In this document: positions 49,124 to 60,295 of the stretch, one piece after another | Layout of the letters: each line of letters starts with the position of its first letter | Position numbering within the stretch: position 1 is the first letter of the stretch | DNA from: Pinus tabuliformis | Taxonomy: Eukaryota; Streptophyta; Pinopsida; Pinales; Pinaceae | Direction of reading: 5' to 3' | Assembly: GCA_031772625.1 (NCBI GenBank) | Contig: CM062812.1 | Coordinates: forward strand, 734,053,714 to 734,117,713 | DNA length: 64,000 nt | The notes under the pieces: generated by a model | What the model saw: the letters and a program-made list of their open reading frames with translations, nothing else | The model's database searches: none | What the model was told of the DNA's origin: nothing | Made by a program: the position numbers and the translations under genes

Positions 49124-51007
49124 AAACGAGAAAGAACCCTACTCAAACTAATGCAAACAAGATCTAACTGGGTAAATGTGAACATGGTCGAATAAATTTT
49201 AAGATGCAAGGACATAACTTGACCTTTTCATTTTTTAAGAGTCGAGAAAAGGAAAAAAAGATGACTCTAGTCGCCTTCGAATGTTTAATGAGCCTGAAGT
49301 GACAAGTGCTCAAATGAGCCTTTTCTTTTAGGGAGTCTGAAAAGGATCAAAAGTGACTACTCTGGAGAGCTAGGCAAAAATGTTTACCAAACAAATCTGT
49401 AAAACTGCATATACACCTTGGCAGTCATATGAAAACCAGGGACTTCCCGTACGGTAGTCAATCTTCCCAAATGCTGTGTTCGGTGCATTACGGCTTGTAA
49501 GGCGGTAGACACGGCTTCCTATGGATAAAGGATGATAACCTAGTGGGGTCTCCCCATATACTCGACGGTACGTGGGAGCTCAAGTCTGTGCTAGACCACT
49601 TGTTGTGTCATGGAAGGAGGAATCACCCAACCTTAAGTGAAACAAAAGTGACTAGGTTTAATGACGCCGGAGCACGTCTCTAGCCTAGACCTCTAAATAG
49701 TGAGCGTTTATGTTCCAATGCGTTTTTAAGTTCATTCAGTTCATTTTACGGTTGATCTTGAATTAGGTTTCGGTTTTCAGGCCCTACCGTATGAAATCTC
49801 TCAAAATTGCCTAAATGTAAACTATATGCCAAAATATGTCATTCCATTCGATGAATGATAATTACGAGAGAGTTAGAAGGCTTCACACAAACGAAATGAT
49901 CACAAAACAACAAACAGCTTCTCTAATGCAGCTAATGGAAATTCACAAACTTTTCTTTAAGATCACTAATCATTAATCAAAACGAAAAGCTTCTAGTTCT
50001 CATTAACCAATACAAAGAAAAAGAGATTTTTTTTGTTGATGGCAAAGTGCATTAAACAAATTTTTGAGAAATAATAACAAACAAATGTGAAAAGAACCGG
50101 TTGACCCCAAACAACTGTGATCCGTGTCCGGGTAGTGAGAAGTAATCAAAACAATGTGAAGACTGGTTCAATAACAATCACCTAAACAACCATGCAAAAG
50201 CAAGCAAATAGGAAGGTTTCACAAAACCAAAAGCAAGCAGTAAACGAACCTTTGTAAACAAGTAACCAAGCAAAGCTGATCCAAAGAAATTGGAATGACA
50301 AAACTAGGTCACAAGACACAAAAAGCAAGATTCACTCAACAAGACTTCACAAGAAAGTGCTTCAATCTTCAGACAGTGAAAATCAAGTCATAAACCAAGT
50401 GAAAACAGCAAGGGATAGCAAAACCAATAGGCTTAGGTGGCAGAATTGAAGAAATTCAATTCTACAGGTATCAGCGCGGGTGATACATAGCAACAATGCG
50501 CTGATCAGAAACCACGCGTAGCAACAAAGCGCTGTCAACGCGGAAGTACACGGCTTAACCGCGCTGGTCTGATTTTCAGAACCGTCGCGACTTTTTGGTG
50601 TATTAACGCGATGATTAAGAGGTAACAGAAAGGGCTATGCGATGGCAGCGCGACTGTTTCATTATAAACCGCACTGAAGCTAAAAAATGGCCACAATCAA
50701 GCCAGGAACTCCCAAACCAAGACAATCAATCTTTAAACAATCAAGGCACCTCCCAATTTGAACCAAGAAATCCAAAAACAGAGAACTAATCCCCAAACTA
50801 AGAAAAGAGAGCAAAAATCAAACTCAAGGAAAAAAATGAACACCAAAAGACGAAAGCCAGCTCCGAGCTGTTCAGTTCACAAACCAAACCGGAGATTGAC
50901 TGAAGTGGCTTTGATCTACTTCGCTAATGCAGAGAAATAGCGTTTCGAAGGCTATCTGGTCGTGCTTCAAGCTCCCTCTAGAGTTTACAAATCAAACAAC
51001 AAGGTAA
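49124..51007 (-). other. Untranslated leader of element B
   Basis: 1.9 kb between PBS and gag start. Near the gag start, 49231-49365 holds more variable-stem units (GAGTC 49239/GACTC 49263; TGAGC 49289/GCTCA 49308; GAGT 49333/ACTC 49359). No frame longer than about 100 codons looks real. Short A-rich stretches fill 50160-50420. Confidence 0.6.
50466..50675. promoter_or_regulatory. CG-core motif cluster in the leader of element B
   Basis: Dense GCGC/CGCG words (AGCGCGGG, TGCGCTGA, CACGCGTAG, AAGCGCTG, CCGCGCTGG, GTCGCGAC, AACGCGATG, GCAGCGCGAC) repeat the vocabulary of the B LTR cluster (44600-44790 and 51841-52040) in otherwise AT-rich sequence. Confidence 0.55.
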
Positions 51008-51026
51008 GTCCCGAGCAGAGTCGCCA
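51008..51026 (-). other. Primer-binding site of element B
   Basis: The minus strand reads TGGCGACTCTGCTCGGGAC, the Tat-type PBS form, three bases from the LTR. Confidence 0.85.
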
Positions 51027-51029
51027 AAT

Positions 51030-52173
51030 TATTGTGGACGTAAATCCCCTCTGCAGACAGAGGCGATCCCTACTAGTCCAAACAAGGTCTAGCAACAATC
51101 AAACAACGCTAACACATAGGTTCCTAATTACAAACAAAATACCAATGATGAAGGCCTACCTGGATTCCAACGCTAATACTTGTAGAAGAGTTGAAGCTCC
51201 CGTTCCTTTGCTCCGGCTGGTCACAATCCTCACGATCCTCGTGCACGGACACCTGCACATGCAAAGAATGATACAAACACAAGCATAAAATCCAGTAGAT
51301 GTAACTATATATCAGTCATAAAGGATATAACTCAAACACCATCATAAAGACAATAAGAGTGGAACCATAATGATAGTCGTCTATTATTGATGAACAAAGA
51401 AGAATACAACCATAGTTCTGACGTCAAATCCTTCTCAAGAGGGTCCAACCAACAAGTCTCTTAAGCATTCACCCTTGAAGGTAGATCTCCCAAGACAAAA
51501 GCTCTCTCTCACACAAGTTTACACAAGAAAGAAACACTTCACAACCTTCCTTAAGCTCTCTAGCAATCCCACACTTGTCACACCAGCTACCTATCAAGCT
51601 CACACACTAGCAGCAACACACCAAGCACTATGAATTCCAAACTAGCTGCTCATGGCAATGGTAGAGGCTTAAAGAGGAGAAGGAGTCTCCATGAATGGTG
51701 GGAGGATGAGCTTATCTCCAAGGAAGGTGGCTCAAATGACAAAACAGACATGCCAGAGAAGGGAGGGCGACACATACAAGGCCAACAACCAGGTCTGGAG
51801 TCATCTAGAAGGCCGGCTGTTAGAACAAACTCGCCCAGACTGGATCATCGCGGGTGCCTAACTACACTGGAGAGCTGACATCGCTGCTGAATAACAAAGA
51901 AAGTCATATCAACGCGATCAGATATAAGTAACAGACGCGCTGTCTCATGAAATTCTACCAGTGTGGGAATCACGTGTACTTCCGCACTGGCAGCGCATTA
52001 GGTCTGTTTTGGAGCACTCATCAGCATGTTTATTTTTACAACAGTCGCGATGATAGCAGAACTTTGGCAAAGTGGGTCATTTGGCAACATTAGAGAGCAT
52101 GAGCATGATTAATTTGGTCTCATGACACAGTAGGAAGATTGACAGGAAGACAGTGACAAATTACTGTGTAACA
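51030..52173 (-). repeat. 5' LTR of element B
   Basis: Plus strand TATTGTGG to GTAACA, 1144 bp. The PBS-side end on the minus strand is CAATA, where the other LTR has CAACA. The TATA box is damaged (CTTAAAGA at 51668-51675 against CTTAAATA in the other copy), so this copy may no longer drive transcription. Confidence 0.93.
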
Positions 52174-52178
52174 GATGG

Positions 52179-55100
52179 TATTCCCTTCTCTCCTTAGGGC
52201 AATGTTCCCAGAACAGATTGTTTGCCTGTATGGCAAGAGGTCCTTTCTTTTTGACATACTGTTGACACTCCTCTAACACTGCTGCCTGTAATTCTCTGAT
52301 ATGCTCAGTCATTCCTGGTTCTCCTATAACATGATGATGTTCAGCAATGAAAATAGCAGCATTCTGTGGTTTAGCTCGAACCCACAGAAGGCGATTTTCT
52401 TCGTTATGTTTCACTGACAGGAAAGCATTTTTCCATGTGAGCTGATTGGATATAAAAGAGACAAAGGCTCTAATTTGAATGTCACCAGCCCCAGGAACCA
52501 AATTAAGCTTTCTATCCTCCGGCATGGCTTCATTATGGATATAGAGTTCACATTAAAGATTCTGTTCACTGACTGACACTGTTGCAAAGGTTTCAATAAA
52601 CTGCTAGGGTGTAGACACCTCATGAGGTTGTCCATCTCTGACTACTTTTACTTGGAGGAATGCTAGGTGTTCTACTAGAGACACAGAATTGTTAAAGGAT
52701 GGTTTCCTGGTGGCCAGAAGTCTTTGAACTAACTCAAAGATAAGAGACGGTCTAGTTTTCAACTCCTTATTTTCCTTATGCTGTGCATGGAACTGTTCCA
52801 GGACTTCCCAATTTCTATATACATGATTCTACCATAAAGATTTATGTTCCTGCAATGCCTTTTCTTGTGACAGGGCATACTCTTTCTTCCATATATTCCT
52901 GAGTTCTTGAATGCTTAAGGTCTGAGTGAAGACAGTCTCTGCACACGAAGGTTCAGTCTAGGTAAACACCGTCTTCGCAGAATTTGGTGCAGGATTTTCA
53001 GCTTTAACGACTAGGGTAGGCCTGGATACTTGCAGTTTCACTTCTTCTTCAGAAATCTTTGAAGGCCCTATTGGTTCTTGTGTAACAGCAGGGCGTTCCT
53101 TTTTAACTATAATAGGAGTAAATGCAAGAGTGGGTCCAGGCAATGGGACTTTGATTATCCTATAACCCACTCAAGAATAGAGATCACCACATTGGCTACA
53201 CATGTATTCATTGTATCAATCCTTTTCTGCACTTCTCTCAGCTATAGATGCTACCTGAGCTAAAGTATACAGATTAAGTTATTTTTCATAGGCTTCCCTT
53301 GCCATCATTAACTCCTGCTTATAAACCTGAATCTCAGCTTTCAGAAACTCATTTTCTTGTTGAAGGGAAGCTAACGTGACAGGGTCTTCTATAACAATTG
53401 AAGTCTCTGTAGCTGGTTCAAGTGGATGGGAGGATCGTTGTTTAGTGGCAACTTCATTATTTGCATCCTCAGCATGTGGTTCTTGTGTGACAACTGTTGG
53501 GTCATCAGTTAGTTCTGTAACAGGTATATCCTCCTGAGCATGCAAATTTTTCATATTAGCCGATTGAGTGGCTGGTTCTTCTGTAACAGTTATAGTTTGT
53601 GTAGTACCCTGGTTATCTATAGTTTGCTCATCAGCAGGTGGTTCTTGTGTATCAACTGCTGAGTCAATAGCAGCCACATCTTGGTCTGTTTTCTGGTCGT
53701 GGTCATCAGCAGGTGGTTCTTGTGTGACACTTGCTAAGCCAGTCGTTGGTTCTTGTGGGACTGCTACATGTTGATTATCTATTCCCTGTTTATCAGCAAG
53801 TGGTTCTTGTGTAACATCTGCTGAGTCAGTAGTTGCTACATCCTGATGTGTTTCCTAATCATGATCATTAGCAGGTGGTTCTTGTGTAGCACCTGCTGGA
53901 CTAGTAGCTGGCTCTTGTGGGGCAACTACCTCTAGGTCATCTATCTTTTGCTTCTCAGCAGGTGGTTCTTGTGGAACACCTATTGAGTCAGTAGCTGGTT
54001 CTTGTGGGACAGCTACCTCTATGTCGTCTATCTTTTGCTCCTCGGCAAGTGGTTCTTGTGTAATAGCTACATCTTGGTCGTCTATCTTTTGCTCCTCGGC
54101 AGGTGGTTCTTGTGTAACACCTGTTGAGTCAGTAGCCGGTTCTTGTGGGATAGCTACATGCTGTACATCGTCTTGGGTGTCTACTTTTGATAAATTAGCA
54201 ACTGGTTCTTGTGGAGCAGCAGCGTCTTCTGAAAGGAATGATGTCACAAAAGCCTGAACATTTTTCATTTCGGTACCCGAGGGTGAGGAAGGTAAGGATT
54301 CGGGGTCTAGTGGGGTATGGGGTTTTAGGATAATGGGTGGGAAATTTGGGGTGGCGGTCTCTATTGCTGCTTAGAAGACGTCCTCCTTCATTTTCGAGGT
54401 AAGGAGGCAGGAAAAGCAGTGGTTTTTCTTTTATGGATATCCTTCTATGGGGTAGGATGGACATCAGAAGTGGATAGCTTCTTTAAGTGAGGCCCTTGTT
54501 CATCTTTTTGATGGGGACACAGCCATTTCTTGCCTTTTCCTTTTCCTTTTCATCTTAGCCAGGGGAATGTTGTCATTTGAATCATCGTTGGGGATATGGA
54601 CAGTGGGCGTGGATGATCCAGGTAAATTATTGGGTGGGGTTGATGCAATGGAGGGGTCAATTGGACTAACTGTCACAGGTGGCTGGGGATTGTCAGCATT
54701 TAATTGGGGAGTTTCGGCTGCTACTTGAGAAATTTCGGCAGTTTCTTGAGGATTTTCGGCTGCTGATTGAGTAACTTCAACGGCTTCCTGGGGATTTTCA
54801 GCTACTGGTTGAGGGATTTTAGCAGCTTCATGGGGTGGGTTGTTAAGGGGAGGAGGATTCTGCAGGGCAAAGCCCCTTAGAATTAAAAGCTAAACCAGGC
54901 AATGGTGGGTGAGGGAGAGGAGTGGGTACTTTTGCATTCGTGGAATAATCTGACATATTCTTTAGACAACTAAGTAGATAGTATGGCATATTTAATAAAC
55001 GACCAAGTCTTAAATGATTCAATAACATAAATTCATGCTAGTACACTACCTGGTAACGTCCTTCGCAGGTGAGGTAGTGCTTGACAAACTCTGCAACCTT

Positions 55101-55492
55101 TGGCCATGGAGGTGGTAATGAATGCAGTGCAACACCCTGCCTTTAGGTTTGACCCGCTCCCCAGGTAGAAGAAAATCTTGTTGTGCGTTCAGAATAATGT
55201 GTTTATAGCTTAACCAATGGATTCCATCAGTTGGTAATCCTGAAACTTGCACTATATCTTCCTCTGTTACTGGAATTCGCACTCCCTGAACAGTAGAATA
55301 ACCTTCCTTTAAATTACGTGGGAATTCCAGGACTTGCTGAGAATCAAATTCCTAGAGCCTTCAAAAGTAATCTACCCAGCCTACTTGCTGAAAAATTTGA
55401 TATGCTTCTGGGTGTAGTTCCAATAGAGCCGTTGAACCAGGTTCATTTCGAATAGCGTTACCTCCCATAGTTACCGGTTCAGTAAAATGCAT
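52179..55492 (-). pseudogene. Element C long post-pol protein, N-terminal and central parts
   Basis: From an ATG at 55490-55492 the minus strand encodes a large protein in mostly one frame. N-terminal part (55492-54990): ALLELHPEAYQIFQQVGW, RIPVTEEDIVQVSGLP and, after a frameshift near 55140, FVKHYLTCEGRYQ; this resembles the plant transposon-protein domain found in many captured or domesticated ORFs (eye-level). Then a Pro/Ser/Thr-rich stretch (54960-54270), a repeat region (54250-53600) built on QEPPAEEQKIDD and VPQEPATDS, a coiled-coil-like segment (LQQENEFLKAEIQVYKQEL, about 53345), and a C-terminal domain (52525-52179) cut by B. Stops include TAG, TAA and TGA. It sits where Athila elements carry the so-called env-like ORF, but no signal peptide or clear membrane segment is visible. 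Function unknown. Confidence 0.6.
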
Positions 55493-55643
55493 AGTACAGA
55501 GCGGAGTTACCACATCCAAGACAGAGTAAGATATTGCAAATGAGGTTATGACATAATAAGACAGAGACGAGGTGACGAGACACAGTCATAATAAAAACGA
55601 CGGTGATTGGTATATCAGGTAATGATTGCAAAATTTTGATATT

Positions 55644-55652
55644 CCCCCCCCC
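55644..55652 (-). other. Second PPT-like G-tract in element C
   Basis: The minus strand reads GCAGTTGGGGGGGGGAATA, sharing CAGTTGGGGGGG with the true PPT at 43451-43460. It lies about 750 bases downstream of the pol end. Confidence 0.45.
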
Positions 55653-55984
55653 AACTGCGGCTAAAATGATAAGTTTTGAATGTACGATGATTTAGGCAAT
55701 CATATCATAATCTTCTCATTAACTATAGTTTAATATTTACACATAAACATGCATACCTCACGTTTTACATTCGATTGTTGTGTTGAAAGTATAATCTCGT
55801 TGTTTCATAGATCACCAATGGTTATGGGAAAGGGTTGTAAGATATGAGGGTATTTATATGAAAGGCTTTCTCTATTCACAGGAGGTAATAGTGAAAGAAC
55901 ACAATTATCAGGATGAATCGTTGATTCTCTTAATGGAAAATGATATGTATTAGTCGTTTTTTAGAGGAATTGATGCCTCGATTA

Positions 55985-56140
55985 CGGAAAAATGGGAAAA
56001 TCACTACTTTTTCAGAAAGATGGAAAAAGTTGGTGTTTCGGCAATGGATAAAATGGGGAAAAGTTGGTGTTTCGGCAATCGAGAAAATGGGGAAAAGTTG
56101 GTGTTTCAGCAACGGAAAAACTAGTGTTTCAACAACGGGA
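55985..56140 (+). repeat. Tandem repeat of about 33-36 bp
   Basis: Three to four units carrying GGGAAAAGTTGGTGTTTC and GGCAAT; the first and last are degenerate. Non-coding part of element C. Confidence 0.8.
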
Positions 56141-56396
56141 AAAAGAGATGTTGTTGTTAAAGAAAAATAAGAAAATGTTGCTGAAGGGTAGTATGAGGGG
56201 ATGGATTATGAATTGTAATGGAATGGCAATGTTTCCCAAACTGAAACTTGATCCTGCTTGTAATGCAATTGTTCCTTCAGCCAGCCTCTAAATCTAAGAC
56301 CTACAAAATTATAGATTGTAATATGGCAGCCCTTGACAGGAATTATTAGTTAAGTAATCTAATCTAATAATAATAAAAGAATATATAATGCAAAGA

Positions 56397-59300
56397 TTAA
56401 GTGCAATGAGGGGCAAGAAGCTCCCCCAAAAAGATATAATGTGAATCTTCCATGCAAGTGGCCTTAAAATACTCCTTAGAAATTGGTTGCTGGTACAGAA
56501 GAAGCCGATACCCATTTACTAACAATGGAGTTCTAGAACCATCAATTGTTAGGAGCCTTACTGTTCCGTTGGGAAAAACAGTATCTATCTCGTAAGGTCC
56601 CAACCACCTTGTTCGTAGTTTCCCTTGAAAATTTTCAAACCTGGAATCATATAATAAAGCCCAATTACCTTTTCAGAGCTGCTTATGCTTAATAGTTTTA
56701 TGATGCCACCTGGTTCTTTGCTGCTGAATCATAGTTGTTTGATGGATGGCATCCAACCTTTTTTCATCCAATTCCTGCAGCTGTTGCAACCTAGCTGTCT
56801 GTGCATCAGTCAAATCAAGGTTAACAGCTAAAGCAGTTCTTAAGGTTTTAATTTCAAATTCCACGGGGAAAACAACGCTTTTACCATAAACCAATTCATA
56901 GGGTGAAAAACCTGTAGTGTTTCTCCAAGTAGTTCTGTAAGCCCATAATGCCTCAGGCAGTCTTTGAGACCAATCCTTCCTATTCTCCTTCACTGTTTTT
57001 TTTAAAATAGCTTCTATGACTTTATTTGTACTTTCCACCTGACCATTAGCTCGGGGGTGATAAGGTGTAGTCATTTTATGGTTCATATGATATTTTTGAA
57101 GCATAGCTTTAAAACCATGAGAATTGAAAGGAGGTCCTCCATCTGTGACTAGTTCTCTAGGCACCCCAAATCTAACGAAGATTTCTTCAAATAAAAAGGT
57201 TAAAACGAATTCTTCATTAGCTTTAATAAGTGCCTTAGCTTCCACCCACTTAGTCATATAATCTGTACAAACCAATATATAAAATCTTTGGTTGGATGGA
57301 GGATTGATGGGTCCTACAAAATCTAGAGCCCACCTTTCAAAGGGTTCAAGTATTACATGAGGGTTTAGTGGCATTTCATCTCTATGATTGGGTTGGCCCA
57401 TTCTCTGAAAATTGTCGTAGGCCCTGACATATCTCTTTGCATCCTTGAAAAGTGAGGGCCAATAATAACCCATCCTGAGAATTTTATGCATTGTTCTCTT
57501 ATCAGCAAAATGCCCACCACAAGGGCCATCATGACAAGCCTTCAATATATCATAAACCTCATCTTCTCTAATGCATCTTTGGATTTCTTGATCAAGTCCT
57601 GTATGAAAAAGACACCCACTTATCCAGCTATACCTAGCACTTTGTTGAATGATCTTTCTTTTCTCCCGATGTGATATGTGTGATGGTAGCTTCCCTGCAA
57701 CCAGATAATTAGCAATGTCTACATACCATGGTGAGTGAGCAGATACTGCAAACAAGTATTCACCAGGAAAGGAATCATCTACTAGAGTATTATCAACAGT
57801 TTTTATCTGAGAGAGGAAATCAACAACTACATTTTCTTTACCTGGTCGATCCACAATTGTAATATCAAATTCTTGTAGTAACAATAACCACCTGGTAACT
57901 CGAGCATTTGTAACAGATTTATTCATTAAATACTTGATAGCCGAGTGGCCAGTATGAACAAAGGTAGGATAACCAGTAATGTAATGTCGAAATTTGTTAA
58001 TAGCATAAATAACTACTAAAAATTCTTTCTCGGTAACTGTGTAATTAAGCTCAACAGGGGTCATATTCTTACTAATGAAATAGATAGCATAAGGAAGATT
58101 GTTTTCTTCTTGACCCAAGACAGCTCCAATTGCAGTATCCAAAGCATCAAAGGATATATGAAAGGGAAGTTCCCAATCAGGTCCCCTCAGAATAGGAGCT
58201 GTAGACAAATGATTCTTAAGTTCATCAAATGCTTTCTGATAGGCATCAGTCCACTTAAATTCAACATTTTTCATAAGTAACACAAACAAAGGAGAAGCTA
58301 TTTTAGAAAAAAATTTGATAAATCTTTTGTAATATCCAACATGTCCTAAAAAACTTCTTACATCAGTTTGTGTTTTAGGAATAGGAAGGGTCTGAATTAC
58401 CTGTACTTTGGATGGATCCACTTGAATCCCAAGGAATGAAATGAAGTCTCCTAGTACAATTCCTTCATTCATCATCATATGACATTTTTCAGTACTCAAG
58501 GAAAGATTAGCTTGTATGCATCATTTAAGTACTTTCTCAAGGTTTTGTAGCGCATCTTCAAAAGTCACACCATAGGGAGTGAAATCATCCATAAATATCT
58601 CCAAAGAATCATTAAGCATATCAGAAAAGATTCCTATCACTGCTCTTTGAAACGTTGCTGGAGCATTACATAGTGCAAATGGGAGAAATCTATAAGCAAA
58701 AGTCCCCCAAGGACTAGTAAAAGTGGTGTTGTCTTGATCTTGAGGTGCAATTCTAATTTGGTTATATCCACTAGAACCATCTAGAAAGGAAAAGAATTTC
58801 TTTCCCGACAAGTTGTCCAACACCTGATCAATAAATGGCAAGGGGAAATGGTCTTTTTGGGTAGCTTTATTTAAGTCTCTATAATCTACACACACTCTCC
58901 ATTTCCCGTTTTTCTTAGGTACTATTACCAACGAAGAAACCCATTCACTATCAGATATGGGGTATATAAACCCTGCATCAAGCAAATTTTGAAGTTCTTC
59001 CTTAACAATTTCTCTCAAATTGGGATTCATTCGCCGTTGGGGTTGATAGACTGGTCAGGTCCCCTCCTTAATATAGATACGATGAGTACATAATTCAGGA
59101 GAGATCCCCTTCATGTCTGTGTAGTCCTATGCGAATGCTTCCTTGTTCTCACGGAGCAACTTCATTAGTTGTTTTGTTTCAGCATCTGATAAATTGGGGT
59201 TTATGTTCAATGTTTTGCCAGGTTCAATTTCTACTATTATGCTTTTGGAGGAGATAGCAGTTGATGTTTGAGGTAAATTTTCAGATTTAATCTTTTTTTG

Positions 59301-60295
59301 CGTTTCAGGATCCAGAATTGTACTTAACTGATTATATGTTTCAGAAGTAACTGAGGAAGGTTCAGAAATAAAATTGCTAATTACTTCATCTTATATGGTG
59401 TCTTTAAGAGTTAAGGCTTGTCCAATGGTCAAAATGGGTTGAGTATCATTATCCTCATAATCTAACCATATAGAATCATCATTGTTAATCATAGGTGTAG
59501 CATGAGGGTATAGCGTAAGCTGCTTAGTTTCACATCCATTAGAAATTTTCATTGAACCTGACCTACAGCTAATAAAAGCATCTGCTGTAGCCAGCCAGGG
59601 TCTCCCTAAAATTAGAGGATGCCCCCCCCCAACTTTGCTTTAGTCTGTAATACAACAAAATCAGCTGGGTAATTCCAGGATTCAACTGAAATGATCAAGT
59701 CTTCAATAACCCCCTCTGGTTTGATTATGGAACGATTAGCTAATTCCAAGATAGTTGGTGTCTCTCTAATTACATTTTTCATCTGTAGCAACTGTGCAGT
59801 TTCAAGGGTCATAATATTTATAGCAACACCTAGCTCTACCAGAACTCGTGAAACAATAGTTTTTCCAACCTGTATTGTGACCATGGGGTGACTAGGATCA
59901 CCATATTTTACAGGGGGAACTTTTCCTGACATTAAAGCAGCTATATCACCCATCACATGAACTGTAAGGGGATCTTTAGCCTTCCTACCAGGTTTCTTGA
60001 TGCAAATGTCTCTGACGGTTCTGGCATAGATTGGCACATCTCTGAGTGCTTGTAAAAGTGGAATTTTAACATACAGATTCTGCAATTCCCCTAAAAGGTT
60101 AAAAGTAGGTGGCTCAGGCATCTTAGTGAGAGCCAAATGCTCAGGGAATGGTGGCTCTACTGTTTTAGCAGTTTTATTAGAGGATGGCTTGACTGTTTCA
60201 GCATCCTTATTAGATGATTTATTCTTTTCTGCCTCTTCTTTATTAGAGTCGAAGGAGGTAATATCATCTATAATTGGCTCAACTACTCTCCCAGA
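56397..60295 (-). pseudogene. pol: Athila-like Pol (PR-RT-RH-INT), several stops and one frameshift
   Basis: Protease (60136-59612) has VELGVAIN where Athila has a D-L-G-A motif, so the catalytic Asp is now Glu. A C-run at 59622-59630 shifts frame before LILGRPWLATADAF. RT (59030-58500) has PLPFIDQVLDNLSGKKFFSFLD split by no gap, and IFMDDF intact. Stops at about 59055, 58519 and 56673 are TGA where Arg is expected. RNase H (58200-57800) keeps SFDALDTAIGAVLGQ but has VHTGHSA for VYTDHA, losing an Asp. Integrase keeps H...H (CHDGPCGGHF) but both finger Cys are replaced (YDNFQRMG); DFVGP, VTDGG and GQVEST keep D-D-X35-E. The end (to 56397) includes WLGPYEIDTVFPNG. Enzymatically dead. Confidence 0.88.

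Larger units (their letters stand above)
43789..52173 (-). mobile_element. Element B: non-autonomous Tat-type retrotransposon
   Basis: Two 1144-bp LTRs (43789-44932, 51030-52173), PBS, PPT and a perfect target duplication GATGG (43784-43788, 52174-52178). Total 8385 bp, inserted in the post-pol frame of element C. It encodes only a zinc-knuckle protein fused to a Tat-type protease; there is no RT, RNase H or integrase. Its PPT-LTR junction (TTAGGGGGCATCTGTTA) almost equals that of element A. It must use enzymes in trans. The remaining length is a 1.9 kb leader and a 2.4 kb hairpin-rich 3' region. Confidence 0.9.
55493..56396 (-). other. Spacer between pol and post-pol frames of element C
   Basis: About 0.9 kb with no long frame. 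It contains a second G-tract resembling the PPT (minus strand, plus 55644-55652) and a short tandem repeat. Could hold the leader or an intron of a subgenomic transcript. Confidence 0.5.

Noticed and set aside
44389..51878. Matching 82-codon plus-strand frames in both LTRs of element B (44389-44637, 51630-51878)
   Set aside because: They are present twice only because the LTRs are duplicates. They run antisense to the element, with no supporting motif or domain.
43491..55492. Envelope protein in element C
   Set aside because: No signal peptide, fusion-type segment or convincing transmembrane helix; the domain order fits a captured transposon-protein domain plus linker.
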